From: a virus
Strand: one strand, 5' to 3'
Length of the DNA: 64,000 nucleotides
IMG/VR virus record: IMGVR_UViG_3300043811_000176
Span: 1 to 64,000 of that record
The position numbers were made by a program, and so were the translations under genes. Below the pieces are notes generated by a model. That model did no database searches and was not told the origin of the DNA. It worked only from the letters and a program-made list of their open reading frames with translations. This document shows positions 47,918 through 56,487 of the stretch, piece by piece (position 1 is the first letter of the stretch; each line of letters opens with the position of its first letter).

Positions 47918-48244
47918 TCACTTTAATTTCTCTCTCTTCAAGGCGTCGGCCATGATGTCGCGTACTATCGGGAAAAGTATATCGTCAGTATCCTCAATCG
48001 TCTCGTCCGAAAACGCAAGAAACGGAATCTTCATGATCTTGCGATCCGGCAGCGGCTCCATCATCGCGTTGACCCGGCACAGCACGATCCGACGCCGATT
48101 TCGCGCGTGCTCACCCAAAGTCCAGAACTCGCCCTCGCATTCGTTGTTATAGGCGTTACGAATATGAAAGAACCTGTCGGGATGGTGCTTGAAGTAGACG
48201 CCGTCCGCGCGTTCCCACAGCTTCGCAAGGGCTCTGTCGTTCAC
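47918..48244 (-). CDS. Hypothetical protein (108 aa)
   Basis: GTG 48244 overlaps the methyltransferase stop (GTGA). Features ADGVYFKHHPDRFFHIRNAY, a CEGEFWTLGEHARNRRRIVL strand pair and an acidic C-terminus (DETIEDTDDILFPIVRDIMA). Likely an alpha/beta protein working with the neighbouring sugar-active enzymes, but no family recognised. Confidence 0.6.
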   Translation of the reverse strand: MNDRALAKLWERADGVYFKHHPDRFFHIRNAYNNECEGEFWTLGEHARNRRRIVLCRVNAMMEPLPDRKIMKIPFLAFSDETIEDTDDILFPIVRDIMADALKREKLK

Positions 48245-49272
48245 GGCGGAATATCCTCCCACGCACCATGCACCTTCATCTCGGTCGAAAAGAGGATGTG
48301 CATGTTCTCCGGGCCGCTCAAACAGTGCCCGCGATCGATGAACGACGGTCGGCTGCCGTCATCGTGCAGCATGAATGCCGAGTAGCCCTTGCTCGCCATG
48401 TAATCGCGCAATTCCAACTGAGACGATCCGAATTCACGAAGGGTGCGATCATTACACTCACAGGTGATGAAGTCGATTCCCTTGATCAGAATATCCTGCG
48501 CGCCGACTAGAGCGTGTTCCTCGGCGCCCTCGATATCGAGCTTCAGCAAGCGACAAGGATTCTCGTACATCGAACACCAGCGATCCAGCGTGAGCCCGTT
48601 GCAAGGAATCTTGCTGATCTCGCCTTCGACCGGCATGAGGCTGCATAATCCGGTATCCGGATGTACGTGCAGGACAACTTCCGAATTCTCGCTCCACAGG
48701 GGACGATTTACCGCGTTCACGTTCTCCATGCGGTTAAGGGCGATGTTGGCGCGAAGCTTGTTGAAGTTGGTCCACTGGGGCTCGAACGCCTCGACATGAC
48801 CGCGCTCGCCGACGAGACGCGCCATCAGAAGAGTAAAGAACCCGATATTAGCGCCGCCATCGATCGCGAAATCGCCTTGCCTCAGCACGCGACGCATGAG
48901 ATGCACGACCTCGGGCTCGCAGGCGCCGTTGTGGCGAAGAAACGCCGCAGTGTTGGCATCCGAATGGAACTCGGGATCCCACGTCATGTCGAACGTGACG
49001 CGCTTCCCGTTAATCGTCATGTCGACGTGCATCGGGGGGTGCACAATCGAGCGTTTGGCAGCAAGCGCGTTCGCGAATGCTTGATCGCGCTCCTGCGTCT
49101 CGCGCTTGTAAGCCTCGCGACCTTCGATCGTGATGCAGTAATTGTGCTCGCTGTGCTTGTACATCAGGCCGCGCGCAGTCAAGGATTCGACAGGCGCTTG
49201 CCAGCGGCCGATCGGCGCCATCGCCATGCCTTCAGAAGCGATCATCAAGACAGCGAGTTCGTCGTCGGTCAT
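48241..49272 (-). CDS. FkbM-family methyltransferase with N-terminal winged-helix-like domain (343 aa)
   Basis: Residues about 1-60 (DDELAVLMIASEGMAMAPIG then ESLTARGLMYKHSEHNYCIT) resemble a winged helix. The catalytic FkbM domain has GDFAIDGGANIGFFTLLMAR (SAM site), VEAFEPQWTNFNKLRANIAL and LLKLDIEGAEEHALVGAQDI. FkbM enzymes methylate hydroxyls of sugars or polyketides. With the neighbouring glycosyltransferases this suggests modification of a virion or host-surface glycan. ATG 49272 by ATGA overlap. Confidence 0.85.
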   Translation of the reverse strand: MTDDELAVLMIASEGMAMAPIGRWQAPVESLTARGLMYKHSEHNYCITIEGREAYKRETQERDQAFANALAAKRSIVHPPMHVDMTINGKRVTFDMTWDPEFHSDANTAAFLRHNGACEPEVVHLMRRVLRQGDFAIDGGANIGFFTLLMARLVGERGHVEAFEPQWTNFNKLRANIALNRMENVNAVNRPLWSENSEVVLHVHPDTGLCSLMPVEGEISKIPCNGLTLDRWCSMYENPCRLLKLDIEGAEEHALVGAQDILIKGIDFITCECNDRTLREFGSSQLELRDYMASKGYSAFMLHDDGSRPSFIDRGHCLSGPENMHILFSTEMKVHGAWEDIPP

Positions 49273-49454
49273 GTGTTTTCTCGCACGCTGAGAACTTCCC
49301 AATCGGGGGTATCGAGAATCTGTCCTTCCTCCCCCTCCAAATTAATAGCCTTCAATTTAGCCTCATCCACAGTACGCGCTTCGACATAAAATTCCTTAAT
49401 ATGAGTGACCCTCATCCTGACAATATAATTATTGTCCTTATTTTTCGACTTCAT
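49269..49454 (-). CDS. Small beta-strand protein (61 aa)
   Basis: IVRMRVTHIKEFYVEARTVD then EAKLKAINLEGEEGQILDTP and DWEVLSVREN, a ferredoxin-like or DpnD-PcfM-like layout. A one-domain protein at the start of the glycan block; function unknown. Confidence 0.5.
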   Translation of the reverse strand: MKSKNKDNNYIVRMRVTHIKEFYVEARTVDEAKLKAINLEGEEGQILDTPDWEVLSVRENT

Positions 49455-49455
49455 A

Positions 49456-50835
49456 TCACTTCCCCTTCAAACGCTCCCGCAAAGCAAGCGCAATCTCATC
49501 GAACACCGGCCCCCAGCGCATGTCCTCCCCTTGCTTGAACACGCGATGCTTCGACCAGACCTGGTCCTTGCCGTCGATCCCGAGCCGGTAATCCAGCCCG
49601 AGGCGCGAGTACGGAATCCAGCACTCAGTCCCCGCCAGAGCGGCAATGTGCGCCAGAGCGGACTCGCAGGATATCACGAGATCAAGCTTCTTGAGAATCG
49701 ATATCGTGTCGACGACGTCGCGAACGTAAGGAGAGAGGTCGCGGACGAAGGGCGTCCCATGGACATCATAGAGCTGTTGCCCATGCTGGCCCACCTGAAG
49801 CCCGTACAGCTGGATACCCGGCACCTGCACGAGTTCGAAGAACTGTTCGACGGGGATGCTGCGATGCACATTGATGTCGTTGAGCGGAGAGCCGGCCCAC
49901 GCGATCCCGATATGAAGCTTGCGGTCCGGCACCTTCCAATTCATCGGAAGAGGGACAACGGGGTAGCTTATGTGCGGTGCTTGTCGGATTTCTTGCGTCG
50001 TGAGACCGAGCGCAGTCGGGAGGCTGACGAAGGTCGTCCACGCGTCCGCTTCGGGGAAGGGAGCGGGCTTGGGGATGATGTTAAAGTTGGGAATTCCAAC
50101 GAAAGCGTGCATGAACAAACGGACAAGCTCGGGTTGAACCATAAGATGTAAGTAGCGTGCCTTTTTTGCAGCTGCCGGGATAAAGCGCGCAAAGCTGATG
50201 GTGTCGCCGAGACCCTGATCAGCATCGACGTAGACTGTTTTGTCACTCTCGCCCTCCCATTGCGGATAAGGAAACGCCAAGTAAGACCGAAGCTTGTAGC
50301 GGAATCTGACCTCGAACCGCTTGAGCCCTTCGGACAGCCTGCGCGACTGCAGGAGCGCGAACGCATAGGCAAGCTCCACAATCGAGTCATTGGGCATCAA
50401 GTCCCACGCGCGCTCGGCGGCCGGCAACGCCAAGTCCATGCGATTTAACTGCATATGGATATGCGACAGATTCACCCATCCGTACTGCAAGTTTGGATCG
50501 ATCGCCAGCCCTTCCTCGGTGATCTTGAGCGCTTCGTGCAAGCGCCCGAGCCCCCAAAGACGGTAGCCGATGTTCACCATGCACTTGGCCTTGATGCCGA
50601 TATCCAGATTGTCGCATTCCAGGGCGCGATACCAACAGGCGAGCGCTGCAGGGATCACGCCGAGATCGGAGTGGTTGCAGCCGGCCTGATAGAACGCCTG
50701 TCCCCACGTCGGGTCGGTTTGGCAAGCGGAAGCAAACAAATGGAGCGCATGCTCCAAGTGCTTCGGATTGTCCTTGTCAGCAACGGACGCCTCCGCTTGA
50801 TTGTAGAAAACGAGCGCTTGCTGGCGGTCGCCCAT
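49456..50835 (-). CDS. TPR repeat plus GT9/GT41-type glycosyltransferase (459 aa)
   Basis: N-terminal TPR helices (HALHLFASACQTDPTWGQAF; ALACWYRALECDNLDIGI; ALKITEEGLAIDPNLQYGWV) to about residue 170. The C-terminal domain has YVDADQGLGDTISFARFIP, GIAWAGSPLNDINVHRSIP (motif shared by TPR-linked transferases) and CESALAHIAALAG. Likely transfers a sugar to a protein or glycan. ATG 50835 overlaps the upstream stop. Confidence 0.8.
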   Translation of the reverse strand: MGDRQQALVFYNQAEASVADKDNPKHLEHALHLFASACQTDPTWGQAFYQAGCNHSDLGVIPAALACWYRALECDNLDIGIKAKCMVNIGYRLWGLGRLHEALKITEEGLAIDPNLQYGWVNLSHIHMQLNRMDLALPAAERAWDLMPNDSIVELAYAFALLQSRRLSEGLKRFEVRFRYKLRSYLAFPYPQWEGESDKTVYVDADQGLGDTISFARFIPAAAKKARYLHLMVQPELVRLFMHAFVGIPNFNIIPKPAPFPEADAWTTFVSLPTALGLTTQEIRQAPHISYPVVPLPMNWKVPDRKLHIGIAWAGSPLNDINVHRSIPVEQFFELVQVPGIQLYGLQVGQHGQQLYDVHGTPFVRDLSPYVRDVVDTISILKKLDLVISCESALAHIAALAGTECWIPYSRLGLDYRLGIDGKDQVWSKHRVFKQGEDMRWGPVFDEIALALRERLKGK

Positions 50836-51059
50836 CAATACTCTCCCCACACTTCAATTTCTCCGACTTGTTCGATCTTATCCGCGACCTCCGCAAAAAA
50901 CGGATCTCGCGCAGCGACAGCCATTGCGCGCAAAACAACGATATGCCGCTCCGAGATATTACTGCCGCACGCCTCTAACAACGCATTCAAGGAATCTGAT
51001 CGTCCCGATTCGAAATGTTTGGTCCCTTTAGTAGGTCGCCAGCAAATCGTAACGCTCAT
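50835..51059 (-). CDS. Hypothetical protein (74 aa)
   Basis: MSVTICWRPTKGTKHFESGR then SNISERHIVVLRAMAVAARD and FFAEVADKIEQVGEIEVWGE. Coupled by ATGA to both the recombinase and the TPR protein. Reads as a small alpha/beta protein; no motif recognised. Confidence 0.55.
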   Translation of the reverse strand: MSVTICWRPTKGTKHFESGRSDSLNALLEACGSNISERHIVVLRAMAVAARDPFFAEVADKIEQVGEIEVWGEY

Positions 51060-51826
51060 GTCGCCGCCTCGAACACATTCTCCATCTCCCCGCGATCCGG
51101 GTTGCCGGGCACGTTCGCCCGCTTGGCCGCTTCGCCATGCAGCATGCGCCACACGGTCATGCGGTTGTACGGCTTGCCGTCGCGCCCCAGTATCCCCTCC
51201 CCCGCCAGCCGCGCCGCTATCCGTGCACAGGTGGGATTGTCTTCCGAAGCGTGATAGCGCATTCGCCGAAGGTGCTCCACCTCGGCTTCGTCGCGCACGA
51301 GAATGGACTTTGGGCCTGTCCCGATTTTTCGGTAGCCGATCGGCGTCGGGCCGCCAATGTGCCCGCCGCGGGCCTTCTTGCCGAGCTTGCCGACCGTGAT
51401 GCGCTCGTGGATGCGCTCGCGCTCGAACTGGGCGAAGGCAGCGAAGACGCTGAAGATGACGGTGGCGACCGGGCTCTCGGCCACCGGCTCGATCCCGAGG
51501 TCGCACAGGATTAAACCGATCTTTTCCTTCTTGAAGCGCTCGATCGTCGCCAAGGCGTCGGCGCCGGAACGGAAGATGCGATCCATCTTGGCTGCGACGA
51601 TGCAATCCCCCTTCTTGGCCGCGTCGAGAAGCTCCTTGCCGCCGGGACGCTTATGAAGAGGAATCGACCCAGAGACGCCTTTGTCGGTGAAGGCTTGGTA
51701 ATCGTACTTGCCGGTAGAGGATCGAATCTGAGCGATAGCCTTGCACTTGTCGAGCTGCTCGCCGATGCTGGTCTTGTTGGGACCGGCTTGGTCGAGGGTC
51801 GAAGTTCGGGCGTAGGCGATGAGCAT
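51056..51826 (-). CDS. Serine recombinase (resolvase/invertase family, 256 aa)
   Basis: The N-terminal resolvase domain begins MLIAYARTSTLDQAGPN, where the Ser in A-R-T-S-T is the nucleophile. VAAKMDRIFRSGADALATIE carries the conserved R, and FSVFAAFAQFERERIHERI the Q-F-E-R motif. A short recombinase-like extension (GGHIGGPTPIGYRK; TCARIAARLAGEGILGRDGK) follows, shorter than large phage integrases. Could integrate, resolve multimers or invert DNA. Its place in a glycan block raises the possibility of site-specific variation there; no inverted site pair was recognised. ATG 51838 is an alternative start. Confidence 0.9.
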   Translation of the reverse strand: MLIAYARTSTLDQAGPNKTSIGEQLDKCKAIAQIRSSTGKYDYQAFTDKGVSGSIPLHKRPGGKELLDAAKKGDCIVAAKMDRIFRSGADALATIERFKKEKIGLILCDLGIEPVAESPVATVIFSVFAAFAQFERERIHERITVGKLGKKARGGHIGGPTPIGYRKIGTGPKSILVRDEAEVEHLRRMRYHASEDNPTCARIAARLAGEGILGRDGKPYNRMTVWRMLHGEAAKRANVPGNPDRGEMENVFEAAT

Positions 51827-51856
51827 GAATCCCTCCATGTAGTCACCGTCACTACA

Positions 51857-52825
51857 CTACTTCCCGCGCTTCGTCAAGCGCATCGCAACCCGGTCGATCC
51901 CTTCTTCGAGCGCGATCCGGGGCTTGTACAGCCGGTGCATCTTATAGATGTCGGCTACGCGCCAAAAGACGCCTTCGGGTTTGGACATATCGAAACTAAA
52001 TATCGGAGCGGATTCAGTATTATAATGTTGCTTACAAGCTATCGCTGTCAATTCTGTAAACGAAGTCGGAATCCCGCTCCCGATATTGAGAGAATCGCCG
52101 GCTGGAAGCGTCTCCATCGTCTGCAGGACGCATTCGACGATATCGTCGATGTGGATGAAGTCGCGAACCTGATCGCCGGAGCCCCAAATCTTTATAGGGT
52201 TCTCACCGGCCACAACGCGCCTGATGATCGAAGGGAAGGGATAATCGAGACTCTGATCCTCGCCATATCCAGAGAACGGACGGTAAATCTTTACATCGGC
52301 ACCGTAGTCGTGCACGGCCTTCTGCGCAAGGAACTCGCCGGATAACTTGGACCACCCATAAGTCTGGTCGGGCATGCCGATCCGATTACCGTCAAGATTA
52401 ACGTAGCATTCGGCAAGCGCAACATGCTTCTCGCGCGCCTGAAGTTCAATCGGATAGACGGCAGAAGACGAGAAATACACGACGAGCGGCTTGCGCTTCG
52501 CCTTGACGATCCAAGAGAAAAAGTCGCTGTCGATCGCGAGATCGGTTGCGACCGCCAAGGGATCGCCATCGATCTTGAGGCGCCCGCCGACGACCGCGGC
52601 GCAGTGAATGATCAGGTCGTATTTATCGGGAATTCGCGCAACGAGCCAATCGCGCAAATTGCTTTTGGAGAACTCCCAATTTCGAGGAAGCGCGGCAGCG
52701 CTCCAATCGCCGCGAGTCGAGAGGTTATCGACGAGAGTCAGCACCCAACCGTCGTTGGACAGGCGCTGGGCGAAGTGTCTTCCGACAAAACCATGGCTGC
52801 CGAAAATCGCCGCTCGCTTCGTCAT
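51857..52825 (-). CDS. NAD-dependent epimerase/dehydratase (322 aa)
   Basis: Short-chain dehydrogenase of extended type: FGSHGFVGRHFAQRLSNDGW (G-x-x-G-x-x-G), SSSAVYP, YGWSKLSGEF (catalytic Y-x-x-x-K), KIYRPFSGYGEDQ and DFIHIDDIVECV. Acts on nucleotide sugars, for example GDP-mannose- or GlcNAc-type substrates. With the transferases nearby forms a small sugar-synthesis module. Coupled to the transferase upstream by ATGA. Confidence 0.9.
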   Translation of the reverse strand: MTKRAAIFGSHGFVGRHFAQRLSNDGWVLTLVDNLSTRGDWSAAALPRNWEFSKSNLRDWLVARIPDKYDLIIHCAAVVGGRLKIDGDPLAVATDLAIDSDFFSWIVKAKRKPLVVYFSSSAVYPIELQAREKHVALAECYVNLDGNRIGMPDQTYGWSKLSGEFLAQKAVHDYGADVKIYRPFSGYGEDQSLDYPFPSIIRRVVAGENPIKIWGSGDQVRDFIHIDDIVECVLQTMETLPAGDSLNIGSGIPTSFTELTAIACKQHYNTESAPIFSFDMSKPEGVFWRVADIYKMHRLYKPRIALEEGIDRVAMRLTKRGK

Positions 52826-54054
52826 GCGACCGGCCAAAGTTTGGAATGATCGAACTCGTAGGGGACCAAAGGCTGCGGTTCCTGACACGACAGGCCGTAA
52901 AGGCAAGCGGAACCAGCCAGCACCGTCAACTTTAGCGGACGCCAAGACACCTGTGTCGGGCACACCACCTGGGTAATCTGGTTCGACGCCTCAGGGAGAA
53001 GCGTGGGACGAACGGTGTAGTTGGACTTCGCATCGGATATCTCGATCTGACCGCCCTTCTCGCCGCCCATCGCCATGAAGCGACACGCGCCGGAAACGAA
53101 ACACGAGAAAGAAGCGCCGGGGAATCCTCTCGCAGCAAAGCCGCCGAGGCCGGGAGACCATTTGAGATGCCAGTCGCCGATCCAATCGGAACCTCGAAGG
53201 CCGTCGAGCTGGTGCGCGAAGACGATCTCGACGCCGTCGTCGCCTCGGAAGCGCGTGCGCGGGCCGCCGATATCGAGCTTGCCTTTCCGAATCAAAGCCG
53301 TGCCGTCCACGTAAGTCTTAAACGCTACGTCGTTGCGCCGATCCTCGACGGGGGCATCGGCGATCTTGAGACCCTGCTCGGAGAGCGAAGGCTTCTGACC
53401 GATCATCTCGACGGGAGATGGAACCAAAGCGAGAGAGGCGAGACCGCGCGACGCAAGCATCGCATCGTTCGACCAGTCGGGCGTGATCCAGTGCTCATTC
53501 GTCTTGAACGCCCAATACGTCCCGATGTCTATCCCGCAAAGGCGAGCGAAGACACGGCGATTCTCGGTCGTCCAGGCGGTGCGGAAATTACGAAGGGTCA
53601 GCTCGGCGGCTTCTCTGGTCAGGATTTGCATGCCCCAGCCGATATTATGCATAAGAGCATACCCATCTCGTTGCACAAGAATACGATCGGTATATGCCCT
53701 CGCGGAAACCGCTCCCACAGAAAGACCGTCGGCTTCGCCGCGCTTGAACAGGGCCATTGCCGGTCCGAACCAATCGGGATGTAGAAGGACGTCATTTTCG
53801 ACGAGGCCAATGAATTCATAACCTTGCTCCAGTAAAGTTGTTAAGGCGTAAACTACCGCGGGATCAGCGCCACCGCACACATTCAGTCTCACCTGTGAAA
53901 ATTGGTAACGCTCGTGAAGCTTATGACCCTTTGGCGTATCGCTGCCATCGAACCACCAAAGGTCAAAATCTTTTGAGCCAAGCAGCGGCTTAACCGAACA
54001 TTCGGTCAGTTCACACCGATCTTTTGTCAAAAAAGCAATAGCTGTTTTTTTCAC
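52822..54054 (-). CDS. GT-A-type glycosyltransferase (410 aa)
   Basis: MKKTAIAFLTKDRCELTECS then EQGYEFIGLVENDVLLHPDW is the GT-A fold core with an E-N-D version of the D-x-D metal motif. WGMQILTREAAELTLRNFRT follows. A C-terminal beta domain (about 270-410; GASFSCFVSGACRFMAMGG) may bind a glycan. Works with the epimerase. ATGA overlap with the upstream homing endonuclease. Confidence 0.75.
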   Translation of the reverse strand: MKKTAIAFLTKDRCELTECSVKPLLGSKDFDLWWFDGSDTPKGHKLHERYQFSQVRLNVCGGADPAVVYALTTLLEQGYEFIGLVENDVLLHPDWFGPAMALFKRGEADGLSVGAVSARAYTDRILVQRDGYALMHNIGWGMQILTREAAELTLRNFRTAWTTENRRVFARLCGIDIGTYWAFKTNEHWITPDWSNDAMLASRGLASLALVPSPVEMIGQKPSLSEQGLKIADAPVEDRRNDVAFKTYVDGTALIRKGKLDIGGPRTRFRGDDGVEIVFAHQLDGLRGSDWIGDWHLKWSPGLGGFAARGFPGASFSCFVSGACRFMAMGGEKGGQIEISDAKSNYTVRPTLLPEASNQITQVVCPTQVSWRPLKLTVLAGSACLYGLSCQEPQPLVPYEFDHSKLWPVA

Positions 54055-54581
54055 GCCGCGAACTCCCCATAAATCTCTCGCATAGCTTTTTCTCGGGCCG
54101 CATTTGCCTCTTCGGGGCTATCAAAAATACCGATGTATCTCGTCCCCTTACCACCGGCTTGCGCGACCCACTTATTCTTATTTTTGTGCTTGTGAACGCC
54201 GTAAAAACCGCTCGGCGGTAACGCACGTTCGCGATTAGCGCCATTCTGCGCTGGTGTCGCTGCACGCAGATTACTCCAACGATTGTTTCCTTTATCGCGA
54301 TCCGAATGATCTATAATCCGCGGCGGTTCCTCACCAGTTATCATTTTCCAAATGACACGATGCGCCGCACAGTACATATTGTCCAGATGCCCCGCTCGGT
54401 AACCCTTGGAGCTAACGCTGAAAGCCTCACACCCGGCAAACCGAGTGTTCCACATCTGCGCTACTTCGCTGCTTGGAAAATGTTCCGCCGGCCGATATTT
54501 CCAATATAGCTTTCCTGTCTCTCGCTCGTACAAGAAGCATTCCATTAGATAGTGAAGTGATGGAAGCTTTCGCAACTTCAT
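54051..54581 (-). CDS. HNH homing endonuclease with AP2-type domain (176 aa)
   Basis: Core HRVIWKMITGEEPPRIIDHS then DRDKGNNRWSNLRAATPAQN (H and N of HNH), with C-terminal AP2-like GVHKHKNKNKWVAQAGGKGT and YIGIFDSPEEANAAREKAMR. It lies exactly between, and overlaps by 4 nt, two glycosyltransferase genes on the same strand. Coupled insertion without disruption suggests a stable mobile gene. Confidence 0.9.
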   Translation of the reverse strand: MKLRKLPSLHYLMECFLYERETGKLYWKYRPAEHFPSSEVAQMWNTRFAGCEAFSVSSKGYRAGHLDNMYCAAHRVIWKMITGEEPPRIIDHSDRDKGNNRWSNLRAATPAQNGANRERALPPSGFYGVHKHKNKNKWVAQAGGKGTRYIGIFDSPEEANAAREKAMREIYGEFAA

Positions 54582-55588
54582 TTCATCACCTCGTCGCAGT
54601 CATCGCACCATGCGAGGCCCAACTCCTGCAACTTGCCGCGCTCGGGCATCCAGTCGGGGAGGTTGGTGAACATGACGCGCAGCATGCCAATGGCGGACTG
54701 GGACTTCGTAAACGTAAATCCGTCCAACCACGCAGCGAACTCCAAAATATGTTCAGAAGCCCATTGCTCATCAGCAAGGTCTTTCAACAAATTATGAGGA
54801 TTCCGCTGCTGTAGAACGAACGGCTGCCCGAAATGGACGTGATAGCCGAACTCTCGCATAACCCGTTGCGCAACAAGTCCCGCGTATATGTCATCTCCGC
54901 GCTTATACGCGGGCACCATCAAGAAACAAGGGGCAAGTTCGCGGACGAAAGCAATGTTCTGAGAGTTGAGAGGTGCATAGGTCTCCTTCGGATCAGCGAC
55001 GATGCCGGCGCGCAGAAGCTCGCTGACCTGATGCACCTCGGGGCGCTGCGAGATGCGGTCGACCGCGGAAGTGTCGGGATCCCCGAGGATCGTGCCTTGG
55101 GCGACGCCGATCCGGGCGCCGGTCACCGCATAAAAACTCGCGAGACCTTCACCAAACTCGTGCTGCGGAAAACCGCGCTGAACGACACGGGGGAAACAAA
55201 GCGACGCCGGATCGAACCAATCGCCTAGCGATTGGGCCTTAATCCCATAAAACGTACCATCGAATGCCGAGGTAAAATCCTCGAAATAGCGAGTATTCAA
55301 AGGAATATTATCGTCATCGATCGAGACGATGAGTTCCGCGCCCCATTTGAGGGCTTCGAGAAGAGCAATGTTGCGGCGGGCGATCGTGTTCCAACCAATC
55401 AATTTGTCGCACGCATGCGACGTCTCTCCGATCCGCATGCAATTCGGAAGGTTCTCGCAAAAATCCCACGCTTCCTTCGGAGTCTTATCGTCCATCGCGA
55501 CGAAGAACCGCACATCCGAATCATGCGCGCGATAAAGTGCGAGCACTCGCGGAACGTTGATGGTCGTGGTGATTAATCCAACTTTCAT
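54578..55588 (-). CDS. Glycosyltransferase with D-D-D motif (336 aa)
   Basis: MKVGLITTTINVPRVLALYR opens a GT-A fold; ELIVSIDDDNIPLNTRYFED carries a D-D-D metal site; later DPASLCFPRVVQRGFPQHEF, LAPCFLMVPAYKRGDDIYAG and FVLQQRNPHNLLKDLADEQW. Resembles reversibly glycosylated or STELLO-like transferases. ATG 55588 chosen. First enzyme of the glycan block. Confidence 0.75.
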   Translation of the reverse strand: MKVGLITTTINVPRVLALYRAHDSDVRFFVAMDDKTPKEAWDFCENLPNCMRIGETSHACDKLIGWNTIARRNIALLEALKWGAELIVSIDDDNIPLNTRYFEDFTSAFDGTFYGIKAQSLGDWFDPASLCFPRVVQRGFPQHEFGEGLASFYAVTGARIGVAQGTILGDPDTSAVDRISQRPEVHQVSELLRAGIVADPKETYAPLNSQNIAFVRELAPCFLMVPAYKRGDDIYAGLVAQRVMREFGYHVHFGQPFVLQQRNPHNLLKDLADEQWASEHILEFAAWLDGFTFTKSQSAIGMLRVMFTNLPDWMPERGKLQELGLAWCDDCDEVMK

Positions 55589-55770
55589 TTTATATGCTCT
55601 TCCGGTAGAGGCGACGCAACTTCTTTCTTCTCCTTGATCTCCAACCACTGCTTGAGGATCATCTGGATCAGCCCAGTGAGCGAATAGCGCTCGCGATCGG
55701 CGAATTTGCGCAGACGCTTCTTGTCGTGCTCGGTCAGTCGGATCGATGTCGGGTATTCGCGACGGGACAA
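55585..55770 (-). CDS. Ribbon-helix-helix DNA-binding protein (61 aa), TTG start
   Basis: REYPTSIRLTEHDKKRLRK then FADRERYSLTGLIQMILKQW is a CopG/RHH pattern (beta strand, two helices). TTG 55770 with GGGAG 5 nt upstream is the only good start; the longer frame would run through the terminator. First gene of the late operon, and probably a regulator. The stop overlaps the glycosyltransferase ATG. Confidence 0.65.
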   Translation of the reverse strand: MSRREYPTSIRLTEHDKKRLRKFADRERYSLTGLIQMILKQWLEIKEKKEVASPLPEEHIK

Positions 55771-55780
55771 GGCGGCTCCC

Positions 55781-55836
55781 AAGAAAAAAGGCGGCCGGAC
55801 TGCGGTGGGGGACACGGAGGTTGGCCCGGCCGCCTT
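55781..55836 (-). terminator. Strong intrinsic terminator in front of the late operon
   Basis: In the minus direction AAGGCGGCCGG (55836-55826) pairs over 11 bp with CCGGCCGCCTT (55798-55788), followed by TTTTTTCTT. It ends only about 10 nt before the RHH start codon. Transcription entering from the right must be terminated or antiterminated here. Confidence 0.75.
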
Positions 55837-55920
55837 GGGACAGAACCCTCTCGGTCGAGGCCGAGCCGGAGGGCCGAGGGAAATGTAGTGCCGGCGACTA
55901 CAAGATGTCAAGGGTTGATC

Positions 55921-56241
55921 TTATGAACTCGGCTGCGACTTGCGGGACGATCGCGTTGCCGTAGGCGCGCAACTTAGATGCTCTCTTGAGTACCCCATGA
56001 GCCAGCGGGAATGATCCGGGCTCAACTGGCCGCGCTTTTCCGTCGGTGCAGGGGAGCCAGTCGCAGGGGGACCAGAAGGACTCTCGTGACTCCCATGCGC
56101 GTCCGGGAATCCGCGCTTGTTCGCTCTCGGCGTGCTCCACGCCGCCTTCGCCGCATCCGCGCTCAACGCGCCGTTCGCTTGGTTCGGGCCGCCCTTGCTG
56201 CCGTCCGTCGCGCGGGGGGTGTTCCAAGTTGCCAACGCCAC
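55921..56241 (-). pseudogene. C-terminal remnant of a phage-type DNA cytosine methyltransferase
   Basis: Frame with WNTPRATDGSKGGPNQANG, AAWSTPRANKRGFPDAHGSH, APTEKRGQLSPDHSRWLMGY: this is the C-terminal third typical of phage C5 methyltransferases. The catalytic Pro-Cys region and SAM domain are absent, and the region upstream (right) is not open in this frame. The overlapping frame that ends at 55898 (LRAYGNAIVPQVAAEFIRST) matches the end of related enzymes, indicating a frameshift history. Non-functional remnant. Confidence 0.65.
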
Positions 56242-56292
56242 CGTCTTGCGGGAGTTCGCTAAGCCATTGAAATGACGAAGCGTTTTGATAAT

Positions 56293-56321
56293 TTGACAAT
56301 GTTCTCAAGGAGTTATATATA
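56293..56321 (+). promoter_or_regulatory. Sigma-70-like promoter
   Basis: TTGACA (56293-56298), 17-nt spacer, TATATA (56316-56321) on the plus strand, close to consensus. No convincing plus-strand gene lies just downstream, so it may serve a small RNA or antisense transcript through the 56488 gene. The AT-rich segment could equally hold a minus-strand promoter for the late region. Confidence 0.5.
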
Positions 56322-56487
56322 GGATGGGCGTTGGGGGTCGTCACCGCGCCAACGGCGACGCCCCTTCGGCGCAGACTTCTATGGCATGTACCACCTCGGT
56401 TCTGGGCTCCATTGCCCGCTGACGTGTCACTGCTTGCTGACTTCCTAGGTTGGCTAGACCTAGGTATTTCGATTCACCAAAGGGCTT

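Noticed and set aside
51056-55588. Invertible segment bounded by recombination sites
   Set aside because: No inverted repeat pair could be found by eye near the recombinase.
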